Origin: CAZIAK01 sp964537035
Lineage (GTDB): Bacteria; Planctomycetota; B15-G4
DNA length: 64,000 bases
Assembly (NCBI GenBank): GCA_964537035.1
Contig: CAZIAK010000020.1
Span: 20,218-84,217, forward strand
Reading direction: 5' to 3'
Shown here: one piece after another, positions 52,806-61,490 of the stretch
How the letters are laid out: each line of letters begins with the position of its first letter
Position numbering within the stretch: the stretch's first letter is position 1
Position numbers and translations under genes: made by a program
Notes under the pieces: generated by a model
Told to the model about the DNA's origin: nothing
The model's input: only the letters and a program-made list of their open reading frames with translations
The model's database searches: none

Positions 52806-53993
52806 TCAGTCGCTCGCCGCCGGGATGGCCATGGTATAGGTGCGCAGGAGCGTCTTGTCGGCGCCGCCCAAGAGCGCCATGCGAAAGGTGTCTTCGCCTT
52901 CGTCGACATCCGGAATCAACAGGCGGATTTCGTAGCGGCGAGCGGCGCTCGGCCCCTCTCCGACCACGACGCCCTGGGCGAGCTTCCAGTCTTCGACCCG
53001 CCCGTCGATATCGACAAGACAATGGGTCAACCGGGCTTCGTCGCCCGTCCCGTGCACCGTGATCTGGGCGTCGATGTCCAACATGTTCAAGCCGTCATAG
53101 GTGACTTGCAGAGAGTCGAGGGTGATCTCTGCCAAGCGGGCCGGAGACTCGGCGCGCAACACGCCGTCACGCTGGGCCAGCACAAGCTCGGACACCTGCG
53201 CCCCCAAGGTGGACAAGGCCCTGGCCGACACCATGGCCGCCACGTCGTCACTCTCCTGGCCCACGACGAAGGTCGACGTGAACAAGCTGGCCAGGTACGC
53301 GGAGGCTGCCCCCGAGGAGCTGAACGACACACGATCCATGAAGTCCGTCTCGATGCCAGCGAAGCTGGTTTCGGCAGCCATGATCTGCGCGGCAGGATCA
53401 CCGGGGGTCGCGCCGGCGGCGCCCACGCCCCCCAGATCGAAGAGACTGACGGTCAGCTCGGCCTGGGCGTAGTAGGTGTACTCATCGATCAGCCAGATGA
53501 AGGGCCCGCCCACGAAGAACAGGCCCAGATTCAGCAGCACCGGTGACGTGCGCTCGTAATGGATGGGCTCGGCGTAGTTGAGCTGGCAGAGCAGCACCAT
53601 GTCCGCAGCACTCTCGACCACCGCCTGGCGCAAGCCCTCCACCCCCTGGCTCGGGGGCGACACGATGGCCGTGGCCCGGGTGAAGGCACGTTCGGCCAGC
53701 TCCCGGGCCAGCAAGGTGGAGAGCAGACGGTTGTCTGCCTTCAACAGCATGGGCGGCTCGCTGGCTTCGTCCACCTCATCGACGGCGTCGTCCTGGGGGC
53801 CTCCCCCTGGGCTCATCTCAGAGCCGCTCTCGGCGTCAGCAGCCGAGTCGTTCTGCATGGCCACTCCCACCACTGCCACATGAAAGGGCAGGCGCCCCGA
53901 GACCGCCTGGTCTGTGGCCCCGGGCCCGGCGCAACCAGCGCAGAGGCTGGCCGCGATCAGAACGAGAGTGCTTGCTGAGTTCACGGATCTCAT
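52806..53993 (-). CDS. Lipoprotein of unknown function
   Basis: A 395-residue protein from ATG 53993; GTG 53999 is also possible. The lipobox is LCAGC (SASTLVLIAASLCAGC). Features include an acidic linker (DDAVDEVDEASEP), a helix-rich region with LLSTLLARELAERAFTRATAIV, a hydrophobic segment VLLNLGLFFVGGPFIWLI that may be a membrane helix, and a beta-rich C-terminus with GEGPSAARRYEIRLLIPD. I do not recognise a family. The combination could suit a membrane-associated assembly lipoprotein. It is convergent with the FG-GAP gene and divergent from M48. Confidence 0.65.
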   Translation of the reverse strand: MRSVNSASTLVLIAASLCAGCAGPGATDQAVSGRLPFHVAVVGVAMQNDSAADAESGSEMSPGGGPQDDAVDEVDEASEPPMLLKADNRLLSTLLARELAERAFTRATAIVSPPSQGVEGLRQAVVESAADMVLLCQLNYAEPIHYERTSPVLLNLGLFFVGGPFIWLIDEYTYYAQAELTVSLFDLGGVGAAGATPGDPAAQIMAAETSFAGIETDFMDRVSFSSSGAASAYLASLFTSTFVVGQESDDVAAMVSARALSTLGAQVSELVLAQRDGVLRAESPARLAEITLDSLQVTYDGLNMLDIDAQITVHGTGDEARLTHCLVDIDGRVEDWKLAQGVVVGEGPSAARRYEIRLLIPDVDEGEDTFRMALLGGADKTLLRTYTMAIPAASD

Positions 53994-54010
53994 GGCCACA
54001 CGAGAGAGGG

Positions 54011-54016
54011 TAGCAT
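54011..54016 (+). promoter_or_regulatory. Candidate -10 box (TAGCAT)
   Basis: TAGCAT in GGGTAGCATGCGG lies 48 bp before the ATG of the M48 gene. Matches the TAnnnT series; no -35 box seen. Confidence 0.35.
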
Positions 54017-54063
54017 GCGGATCTTGATCACTTCGCCCACCCGCGTCCGTCGGAGTTCAGACC

Positions 54064-54861
54064 ATGCTGTGCCGAGTCACCTTGCTGGCCCTCATCACCT
54101 TTGCCGTGGCCTGCACCACTGTCCCGGGGAGCGGACGCTCGCAGTTCAACATCATCCCCCGCTCCACCGCAGACTCCCTGGGCAACGAGACCTGGGCCCA
54201 GACCCTGAGTGAATCGAAGGTGATCGCCACCGGCGCCCAGGCCCAGATGATCCAGCGCATCGGCAAGCGCATCGTCGCCGCAGCGGAGCGGATCTACCCG
54301 AAACGGGCTGCAGGCTACACCTGGCAGTTTGCGCTCATCGATGAGCCACAGACGGTGAACGCCTGGGCGCTCCCGGGAGGCAAGTCTGCGGTCTACACCG
54401 GCCTGTTGCCCGTGACCCAGGACGAGACCAGCCTGGCCATGGTCATGGGTCACGAAGTCGCCCATGTGCTGGCCCACCACGGCGCCGAACGCATGTCCCA
54501 GGGGCTGGGTCTGCAAGGCGTCATGATCATCGCCCAGCTGGCCACCGCCGATCGGGAGCCCGAACAGCAAGAAGAGCTGATGCAGCTTCTGGGCATGGCC
54601 GGGCAGACTGGCATCATCTTGCCCTTCAGCCGCGGACACGAGTCGGAGGCTGATCAGCTGGGACTGATGATGGCCGCCGACGCGGGCTATGACCCGCGGG
54701 CCGCTGTGAAACTCTGGCAACGCATGGCCGCCGTCGGCGGCGACCGTCCCCCGGAGTTCTTGTCCACGCACCCCAGCGAAGCGACGCGCATCGAACAGCT
54801 GCAAGAGCTCATGCCCGACGCGCTCAAGCTCTTCAACGCCGCGCAAGCCGCTGGCCGCTAG
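54064..54861 (+). CDS. M48-family metalloprotease lipoprotein
   Basis: A 265-residue peptidase with a lipoprotein signal (LLALITFAVAC, lipobox AVAC). The zinc motif is HEVAH (VMGHEVAHVLAHHGAER) and the third ligand lies in HESEADQLG. It resembles LoiP/YfgC-type periplasmic M48 enzymes involved in outer-membrane protein quality control. TWAQTLSES and NAWALPGGKSAVYTGLL are also family blocks. Located extracytoplasmically. It is monocistronic; the neighbouring GNAT is convergent. Confidence 0.9.
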   Translation: MLCRVTLLALITFAVACTTVPGSGRSQFNIIPRSTADSLGNETWAQTLSESKVIATGAQAQMIQRIGKRIVAAAERIYPKRAAGYTWQFALIDEPQTVNAWALPGGKSAVYTGLLPVTQDETSLAMVMGHEVAHVLAHHGAERMSQGLGLQGVMIIAQLATADREPEQQEELMQLLGMAGQTGIILPFSRGHESEADQLGLMMAADAGYDPRAAVKLWQRMAAVGGDRPPEFLSTHPSEATRIEQLQELMPDALKLFNAAQAAGR

Positions 54862-54886
54862 CTCTGCAGTCTGCACCAGGTCCTGC

Positions 54887-55390
54887 TCACACGGGGCGAC
54901 TGAGTCGTACCCACTCGTCGTCGAGGCGCGTCGCTGCATAGCCATGCGTGAGGTAGAGCTCTTGCAGTGGTGTGTTGTGGGCGTCGGTGTAGGTCACCAG
55001 CTCGACCGCGCCTTGGCTGGTGAGCCAGGCCTCTCCAGCAACGAGCAAGTGCCCGGCGACGCCCTGCCGACGGTTGCGCGGCACGACGTAGGTGGTGGCC
55101 ACCAGACCGATGTCTCGCTCGTGCTCGCGCTCGACTCGCAACAAGGTGTGTCCGCTCAGGCGGCCATGTGAGTCGACGGAAACCAGCGCGAGAGCCCGGC
55201 GACCCGGCGCCGGCTCCATGTGCCAGAGCAAACGCTCCCGGATCTCGGCCTCTGTATGGACAGCTCGCGCCCGCCCCGAGCCCAAGACCTCCACCAGGGT
55301 CTCTCCCATGCGCGCCGCGACCAGATCGACCTCGTCAGCAACCCCGGCATCGAGAGGCCTGATCAGCGGAGGGTCGGCGTCAGCGGTCAC
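54887..55390 (-). CDS. GNAT-family N-acetyltransferase
   Basis: A 167-residue GNAT from GTG 55390. The longer frame would run into the start of the opposite-strand gene, so this shorter start is preferred. VATTYVVPRNRRQGVAGHLLVAGE carries the acetyl-CoA loop (RRQGVAG), and YTDAHNTPLQELYLTHGY is a usual motif-B ending. Cytosolic; substrate unknown. Confidence 0.8.
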   Translation of the reverse strand: MTADADPPLIRPLDAGVADEVDLVAARMGETLVEVLGSGRARAVHTEAEIRERLLWHMEPAPGRRALALVSVDSHGRLSGHTLLRVEREHERDIGLVATTYVVPRNRRQGVAGHLLVAGEAWLTSQGAVELVTYTDAHNTPLQELYLTHGYAATRLDDEWVRLSRPV

Positions 55391-55521
55391 CCGAGCAGGG
55401 TCCCATGCTGGCCGAGTCCATGACAGCCCATGAGCGTGAGGGCGCGAAATGGGCGTCGCGAGATGACGGCGTCTGGCCGGGCCAGCTGGCAAGCCCCGTC
55501 GTGTGAGCCCGGGGGGCATGC

Positions 55522-55527
55522 TAACGT
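55522..55527 (+). promoter_or_regulatory. Candidate -10 box (TAACGT)
   Basis: TAACGT in GCATGCTAACGTCG lies 30 bp before the ATG at 55557. Agrees with the TAnnnT pattern. Confidence 0.35.
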
Positions 55528-55556
55528 CGTCGTTCTCCAATCTCTGGGAGCACTTC

Positions 55557-55817
55557 ATGTCGAACGCAGATCATCCCGAACTGGTCGACTTCATGATGGC
55601 CAAGACCCCCATCGAAGCCCAGATCATCTCGGGCGTCCTGGCCGAGGCTGACATCCCGTCCTACGTACCTGGCGGGCAGCTCACCGACGAGTTCGCCGTG
55701 AGCCAACAAGTGCTGGGGCTGCAGAACGTGATCATCAGCGTGCGCAGCACGGACCTGGAGCGAGCTCAACAGGCGGTGGCTGCAGCACGCGACCTGGGCG
55801 AAGACAGCGACTCGTGA
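55557..55817 (+). CDS. Small DUF2007-like protein
   Basis: An 86-residue protein with GGGAG seven bases before the ATG. MAKTPIEAQIISGVLAEADIPSYV and NVIISVRSTDLERAQQAV match the style of DUF2007, small ferredoxin-like-fold proteins proposed to be signal-transducing or regulatory. Its stop overlaps the GTG start of the PNGase F-like gene (GTGA), so both are translated in a coupled way. The role in that pairing is unknown. Confidence 0.75.
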   Translation: MSNADHPELVDFMMAKTPIEAQIISGVLAEADIPSYVPGGQLTDEFAVSQQVLGLQNVIISVRSTDLERAQQAVAAARDLGEDSDS

Positions 55818-57760
55818 AGTCGACGCTGGTTGGGGCCGCGCTGGCCCTCTGGCTGACGCTCGGCACGGGCTACGCAGCTCTGCCGACCGACGACGACAGC
55901 CAGCTCTCGTCTGCTCAGGATCTCTCCGCACAGGTCTTCTCCGCACAGTTCGGATCGGGCAGCGGGCCGCTGGTCACCGAAGACGGCCACTACCAGTTGC
56001 TCGACACCGACGGCAGCTTCAGGCAGTCCAACGCGGTGGCCTTCGCGGCGGGTTCTGCAGAGGCACACGAGTCGTTCGAGCTGAACTGTCGCCTGCGCGT
56101 GGACGCAGGAGGCGAAGGAGGAGCTTTCCTGTTCTTGGCTGCCGACGCCTACGGGGAGCGAGGCCCAGCTCCCTTCGTGCCTCTCTGGACCGAGCCCAAC
56201 CTGGCCCAGAGCCTGGCCGTGGCCATCGACGTGCACAACCCGCCGACCGAAGAGCCCTTCGGCCCCTGGGGAAACTACCAGGCACTGCCCCAACGAGAGG
56301 TCTCTCTGCACTGGGCCGGCCGCGAGCTGGTCAAGCGGGTGGCCCCCGCCGAGTTTCGCGGCGAGTGGGCCGACGTACAGATCTCCGTGGATCATGTGGT
56401 CGGTGGCGCAGAAGTCACCGTGATCCTCGCCGGCGCTGCCGTCTACGAACGCCACTTCGTGCCCGAGCTGCTGCCGTATCCCTGGCGATTGGGCCTGGGC
56501 GCACAGACCCGGGACGACGCCAGCACCCGCTTCGATGTGGCCGACGTGCAAGTGTCCTACGGCGCGGTGGCCAGCCCCCGTCGACCGACCTTTCATGTGG
56601 ACGTGGTCAACCACGTGCTCACCGACAACGCCACCACGTTCTACGAAGCCGAGGTCGACCTGCCCCCAGAAGAGTGGGCCTTCGGGCGGGTGCTGCTGAC
56701 CCTGCAGCTTCACGACGCGGGCAGCTCCTGGGACGAGTGGGATCGCATCGGCGAGATCTCCGTGCAAGACGAGAGCGGCGCCTGGCTGGGCATCGTGCCC
56801 TTCATCACCAGTTATCGCACCGAGTGCCGCTCGGTCGTGGACGTGAGCCACTTTCGCCCCTTGCTGTCGGGCAAGACCCGCTTCAAGGTCGCCGCGGGAA
56901 CTGGCTTCTACAAGAACCGAGGCTTCATGATGAGCGTGGACCTCGACTTCTATCACGGCACGCCGTGGCTCAACGGAGAAGCCTTGCAGCCCTTCGACGT
57001 GCAGCCCCTCTGGCACGGTCGAGCCCAGTACAAGTCAGCGGAGAATCACTTCCAGGATTTCTTCGCACCGGTCCACGTCACCGTGGCAGACGAGACCCGT
57101 GCAGCGCGGGTCTGGCTCACGACCACCGGGCACAGCCAGGTCGGCGAGTTCACGCCGTCCGACCGCACCGTTGTTTTCAAACCCGACGTGAGCGGCAGCA
57201 CCGAGAGAGCGGCGGTGCGCTTCGACAACACGCTGTGGAAGTCTGACTGCTACCTCAACCCCAACCGCCCCCAGTTCGGCACCTGGAAGTACTCCCGGGC
57301 AGGCTGGGCGCCCGGTGACGTGGTCGCCCCCTGGTGGATCAAGCTGAGCGATCATCTGCTGCCCGGGCGCGAGGCGCTGCTGACCTACGAGCCCCAGCCC
57401 TACGCCTTCGACGAAGGCGGCGAGGTCCCCGACGAGGGCCAGATCGCCGCGGCCAACCACGTGGTGCGCGCGTACCTGATCAGCTATCGCGCTGCGGGCG
57501 AGTCCATCCCCGCCCCCACCCTGCGCATCACCAACGTGGTGGGCGGGAGCGCCGCAGCCGCCGCAGGGCTGAAAGTTGGTGACTACCTGGCCAGCTACGA
57601 CGGCACCGTGGTCGACACCCAGGAGGAGCTGGGCGCCGCCAAGGCAGCAGCCCTGGAGCTGGGCAAGACCACCGTCGCCATCGTGGCCTATCGTGGCGCC
57701 GAGAGACTCGCACTCGAGATGAGCAGCGGCCAGATGGGAGTGAACCTGAGTGCGCCATAA
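55814..57760 (+). CDS. Secreted PNGase F-like protein with C-terminal PDZ domain
   Basis: A 648-residue exported protein (signal KSTLVGAALALWLTLGTGYA). Residues about 35-250 look like a LamG/jelly-roll domain. Residues about 258-385 match the N-terminal half of peptide-N-glycosidase F: SSWDEWDRIGEISV (DEWDR at 307-311, containing the family's catalytic Asp position), IVPFITSYRTE and VVDVSHFRPLLSGKTRFKV. Residues about 400-530 match the second half: DCYLNPNRPQFGTWKYSRAGW, although the family GWCPG is GWAPG here. Residues about 570-640 form a PDZ domain. PNGase F releases N-glycans from Asn, so glycan or glycopeptide processing is plausible. The upstream gene overlaps in GTGA. Confidence 0.75.
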   Translation: MKSTLVGAALALWLTLGTGYAALPTDDDSQLSSAQDLSAQVFSAQFGSGSGPLVTEDGHYQLLDTDGSFRQSNAVAFAAGSAEAHESFELNCRLRVDAGGEGGAFLFLAADAYGERGPAPFVPLWTEPNLAQSLAVAIDVHNPPTEEPFGPWGNYQALPQREVSLHWAGRELVKRVAPAEFRGEWADVQISVDHVVGGAEVTVILAGAAVYERHFVPELLPYPWRLGLGAQTRDDASTRFDVADVQVSYGAVASPRRPTFHVDVVNHVLTDNATTFYEAEVDLPPEEWAFGRVLLTLQLHDAGSSWDEWDRIGEISVQDESGAWLGIVPFITSYRTECRSVVDVSHFRPLLSGKTRFKVAAGTGFYKNRGFMMSVDLDFYHGTPWLNGEALQPFDVQPLWHGRAQYKSAENHFQDFFAPVHVTVADETRAARVWLTTTGHSQVGEFTPSDRTVVFKPDVSGSTERAAVRFDNTLWKSDCYLNPNRPQFGTWKYSRAGWAPGDVVAPWWIKLSDHLLPGREALLTYEPQPYAFDEGGEVPDEGQIAAANHVVRAYLISYRAAGESIPAPTLRITNVVGGSAAAAAGLKVGDYLASYDGTVVDTQEELGAAKAAALELGKTTVAIVAYRGAERLALEMSSGQMGVNLSAP

Positions 57761-58928
57761 GAGCCCCCGGAAGATGAGCCTGCCCCCCGTGCAACGCCTG
57801 TGTCTGACGCTTGTTCTCGGCGCACTGTGCGGCTGCGGTCTGCCTCATCGTGCCGACGTCGCCGAGAGCCTCTCAGAGATCGATGAGGGCCGGCTGCGAG
57901 CCCATGTCGAGGCCCTGTGCGCCATCGGCCCCCGCCCCATGGAAGACAGCGTGGCCACCGCGCGCACCGTGGCCTGGCTGCGCCACACCATCGAGGACAT
58001 GGGGCTCACCGTGCAGGAAGAGGCCGTTCCCGTGCCGCCTGCCGCCGGGCAGCTGACAGCGACTGTGCGCCGAGAAAGCGCCGACCCGGACAGCGACGAC
58101 GAAGAGCTGGTGTTTCCGCTCTACTTCGCCAGCTATGGGTCCCGGGTGCTGTCCGGGCTCTCCCAGACCTTGCGCGACGACGGCTGGGACGTGCTGGGCT
58201 ACGCCATGACCGGAGCGGTCAACGCCACCGAGCCCGCCACGGTGCCCAACCTGTTGGTCGAGATCCCCGGCACCTCAGATCGCCCGGGTCTCATCGAGAT
58301 CTCGGCGCACTACGACACCGTGCCCGGCTGCCCAGGCGCCGACGACAACTCCAGCGGCGTGGCGGCCGTGCTGGAGATCGCCCGGTGGTTCACATTCCAC
58401 CCGCCCGAACGCACGGTGCGCCTGTGCTTCTTCGCGGGAGAAGAGCAAGGGCTGCTGGGCAGCGAGGTCCATGTGGCCAACATGCTGGCCCGGGGCGACG
58501 AAGTGGTGGGCCTGCTGAACCTGGACTCGGTAGGCATGGCGACCGACGCGCCCGATTCTCAGTTGGCCCCCATCCGCATCGTCTTCGTGACCTGGATGCC
58601 GTCCACAGGCGACTTCATCACCGTGATCGGCGACTGGAACTCAGGGCCCCTGGGCAACCTGTTCGAGGCAGCCATCGAGACCTACGCCCCCGAGCTGCCC
58701 TACTACAGCGCCAACCGCATCGGCGGCATGTTTGACGACGGCTACCGCAGCGATCACGCCCACTACTGGTGGGCGGGCATCCCGGCGATCTTCCTCACCG
58801 ACACCGGTGAGATGCGCTGGGACACCTATCACAAGCCCGGCGATGTACCCGCCGCCCTCGACTATGGGTTCTTGAGACAGGTGGCCCAGGCCACGGGTGC
58901 CGCGGCTCAGGAGCTGGCCCGGCAGTGA
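57750..58928 (+). CDS. M28-family zinc peptidase lipoprotein
   Basis: A 392-residue protein from GTG 57750 (GGGAG nine bases upstream), overlapping the end of the PNGase F-like gene; ATG 57774 is an alternative. The signal ends in lipobox LCGC (LVLGALCGC). M28 motifs: ISAHYDTVPGCPGADDNSSGVAAVLEI, FAGEEQGLLGSEV, LLNLDSVGM and SDHAHYWWAGIPA. It should be an extracytoplasmic exopeptidase, here co-translated with a glycopeptide-processing candidate. The other M28 gene (40089) shares the fold but not the neighbourhood. Confidence 0.9.
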   Translation: MRHKSPRKMSLPPVQRLCLTLVLGALCGCGLPHRADVAESLSEIDEGRLRAHVEALCAIGPRPMEDSVATARTVAWLRHTIEDMGLTVQEEAVPVPPAAGQLTATVRRESADPDSDDEELVFPLYFASYGSRVLSGLSQTLRDDGWDVLGYAMTGAVNATEPATVPNLLVEIPGTSDRPGLIEISAHYDTVPGCPGADDNSSGVAAVLEIARWFTFHPPERTVRLCFFAGEEQGLLGSEVHVANMLARGDEVVGLLNLDSVGMATDAPDSQLAPIRIVFVTWMPSTGDFITVIGDWNSGPLGNLFEAAIETYAPELPYYSANRIGGMFDDGYRSDHAHYWWAGIPAIFLTDTGEMRWDTYHKPGDVPAALDYGFLRQVAQATGAAAQELARQ

Positions 58929-59021
58929 GCTGAGCCCGGCGAGCAGCCCTGCCTGTTCGGCGAGACCGGGCAGAGAACCCGGGCGCCAAGCCATTCCGTG
59001 CCCTGCAAGGTGCCTGCGGGG

Positions 59022-59027
59022 TAGACT
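59022..59027 (+). promoter_or_regulatory. Candidate -10 box (TAGACT) for the helicase gene
   Basis: TAGACT in GGGGTAGACTGTGG lies 78 bp before GTG 59105. Identical hexamer to that before the ECF sigma gene. Confidence 0.4.
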
Positions 59028-59104
59028 GTGGGGCTCTCTTCATCGTTGCATTTGTCGGCCCCAGTGATCGGACAACCTGCAGCAACCACACCGAGGTGTC
59101 CCCC

Positions 59105-60919
59105 GTGCCCGCCGAATCCAATGTCCGACCCAGTGCCGAGAGCCAGGCCGATCCCCCCGGGGAGAAGACCTTCGCTGACATCGGCCTCTCCGAACCGGTT
59201 CTGAAAGCCCTGACGAAGTTGGGCTACGAGTCGCCCACGCCCATTCAGGCCGCGACCATCCCCCTGCTGCTCAGTGGCGGTGACCTGCTGGGACAGGCTC
59301 AGACCGGCACGGGCAAGACCGCCGCCTTCGCCCTGCCGCTCATCGACAAGCTCGACATGTCTCGCCGCGAGCCCCAGGTGCTGGTGCTGGCCCCCACCCG
59401 CGAGCTGGCCATCCAGGTGGCCGAGGCGTTCCAGCGCTACGCCAGCGGCCGCCCCGGCTTTCACGTGCTGCCCATCTATGGCGGGCAGCCCCACGACTCC
59501 CAGGTGCGCTCCCTGAAGCGCGGCGTCCACGTGGTCGTGGGCACTCCCGGCCGGGTCATGGACCACATGCGCCGGCGGACGCTCAAGCTCGGTGGCCTGC
59601 AGACCCTGGTGCTCGACGAAGCCGACGAGATGCTCAACATGGGCTTCCTCGAGGATGTCACCTGGATCCTGGAGCAGACCCCCGACACCCGACAGGTAGC
59701 CCTCTTCTCCGCCACCATGCCCCCGGCAGTGCGACGGATAGCTCAGCAGCATCTGAAAGACCCGGGCGAGGTTCGCATCACCACCCGCTCTGCCGCAGCC
59801 GGAACGATTCGCCAGCGGCACCAGATCGTGCCGTACATGCAGAAAATCGACGCCCTGACGCGCATCCTCGAGGTCGAGACCGTCGACGGCATGCTCATCT
59901 TCGTGCGCACCAAGACCGAGACCGTCGAGCTGGCCGAGAAGCTCGAAGCCCGTGGCTATGCCACCGGCGCGCTCAATGGGGACATCCCCCAGCCCCTGCG
60001 GGAACGCACGGTCGACCGCTTCAAGTCGGGCAAGCTCGACCTGCTGGTGGCCACCGACGTGGCCGCCCGAGGGCTCGACGTTCAACGCATCAGCCACGTG
60101 CTCAACTACGACGTGCCCCACGGCCCCGAAGCCTACGTCCACCGCATCGGACGGACGGGCAGGGCAGGGCGTACCGGCGAGGCCATCCTGTTCATCACCC
60201 CCCGCGAGCGGCACATGCTGGGGGTCATCGAGCGCAACATCGGTCAGCGCATCGACGTGATGACCGTCCCCACCACCGATGAGGTCAACGCCCGACGCAT
60301 CGAGCGCTTCAAGCAGCGCATGACCGAGGTCATCGAGAAGCAGGACACCTCGTTCTTCGAGCGCCTGCTCGAGGACTTCATCGAAGAGACCGACGCCACG
60401 GCCCTGCAAGCCGCTGCGGCCTTGGCAGTGCTGGTGCAAGGCAGCCAGCCGCTGCTGCTGGCCGAGCCGCCCCGACGCAAACCCAAGCCGCGCGCCGAGC
60501 GCCCCCAACGGCGTTCACCCGATAAACTGCGCTTCGGTCGGCCCGATCGGGGCCCGTCCGCTCCAGGCAAGCCGTCTTCCGGGCCGCGCCAGATCGACTT
60601 CCGTCTCGACCCGGGCACACAGCTGTATCGCATCGAGGTGGGCAGTCGCCACGGAGTGAAGCCGGGCCAGATCATGGGCGCCATCGCCAACGAGGGCGGC
60701 CTTGAGGGGCGTCAGATCGGGCGCATCGCCATCAACTACGATCACAGCGTGGTGGGCCTCCCCGAAAACCTGCCCGGCGAGACGCTGAAGGCCATCGGCA
60801 ACGCTCGGGTCTGCGGTCAACGCCTGCGGGTCTCCCAGGCAGGGGTCGGCCGCAACGCACCGAAGGGTCCCGATGGGCAGAAGCCGCCTGAGGAGCAGGG
60901 ACCGCCTTCGCCGTCCTGA
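59105..60919 (+). CDS. DEAD-box ATP-dependent RNA helicase, DbpA/CsdA type
   Basis: A 604-residue helicase with motif Q (FADIGLSEPVLKAL), AQTGTGKTAAFALP, PTRELAIQ, DEADEMLNMGF, SATMP, and the C-terminal core RGLDV and HRIGRTGR. After residue about 370 comes a helical section, an Arg/Pro-rich basic linker, and a DbpA-type RNA-binding domain (FRLDPGTQLYRIEVGSRHGVKPGQIMGAIANEGG). Such enzymes remodel RNA in ribosome assembly and cold adaptation. GTG 59105 has GAGG eight bases upstream; the GTG at 59096 does not. Not linked to the csp gene at 30371. Confidence 0.94.
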   Translation: MPAESNVRPSAESQADPPGEKTFADIGLSEPVLKALTKLGYESPTPIQAATIPLLLSGGDLLGQAQTGTGKTAAFALPLIDKLDMSRREPQVLVLAPTRELAIQVAEAFQRYASGRPGFHVLPIYGGQPHDSQVRSLKRGVHVVVGTPGRVMDHMRRRTLKLGGLQTLVLDEADEMLNMGFLEDVTWILEQTPDTRQVALFSATMPPAVRRIAQQHLKDPGEVRITTRSAAAGTIRQRHQIVPYMQKIDALTRILEVETVDGMLIFVRTKTETVELAEKLEARGYATGALNGDIPQPLRERTVDRFKSGKLDLLVATDVAARGLDVQRISHVLNYDVPHGPEAYVHRIGRTGRAGRTGEAILFITPRERHMLGVIERNIGQRIDVMTVPTTDEVNARRIERFKQRMTEVIEKQDTSFFERLLEDFIEETDATALQAAAALAVLVQGSQPLLLAEPPRRKPKPRAERPQRRSPDKLRFGRPDRGPSAPGKPSSGPRQIDFRLDPGTQLYRIEVGSRHGVKPGQIMGAIANEGGLEGRQIGRIAINYDHSVVGLPENLPGETLKAIGNARVCGQRLRVSQAGVGRNAPKGPDGQKPPEEQGPPSPS

Positions 60920-60994
60920 GCACGGTGTCGCTCACTGCGCTGGCACACGCCCTCTCGCTCGGTGATGGATCGGGGCGGCATCGGAGATTGTCTC

Positions 60995-61450
60995 GTGCTC
61001 GAAGTCTATGTGGATGCGGACAGCTGCCCGGTCAAGGATGAGATCTATCGCGTGGCCTATCGCTACGCCTTGTCAGTGCACGTGGTGTCCAATCAATCCC
61101 ACCGGGTGCCTGACGGCGAGGCCTTTCACACCGTCCTGGTCAGCGACCTCTTCGACGCGGCAGACGACTGGATCGCCGAGCACGCCGGCACGGGCGACAT
61201 CGTCATCACCGCCGACATCCTCCTCGCGGCCCGCTGCCTCGAGCTCGGCGCCAGGGTGCTCGGGCCCCGAGGGCGTGTGTTCAAGGACACCTCGATCGGT
61301 GATGCCCTCGCCGCCCGGGAAGCCCAGGCCTACCTGCGCGAGATGGGCGTGCAGGGCAGCGGCCCGCCACCGTTTCAGGAGCGGGATCGGTCGCGGTTCT
61401 TGCAGCGCCTCGACGAGCTGGTGCAAGCGGTGCAGCGGCAAGGCCCGTAA
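60995..61450 (+). CDS. UPF0178 (YaiI/YqxD, DUF188) protein
   Basis: A 151-residue protein from GTG 60995, with GGAG eight bases upstream. It begins LEVYVDADSCPVKDEIYRVA, the start typical of the family, and contains ITADILLAARCLELGARVLGP. The family is proposed to have a PIN-like nuclease fold, but its function is unknown. Cytosolic. It ends 40 bp before the convergent methyltransferase-fold gene. Confidence 0.9.
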   Translation: MLEVYVDADSCPVKDEIYRVAYRYALSVHVVSNQSHRVPDGEAFHTVLVSDLFDAADDWIAEHAGTGDIVITADILLAARCLELGARVLGPRGRVFKDTSIGDALAAREAQAYLREMGVQGSGPPPFQERDRSRFLQRLDELVQAVQRQGP

Positions 61451-61490
61451 CGCCCTGTGTGCGCCATGCCGTGCGCCCTCACCGCGCCCG

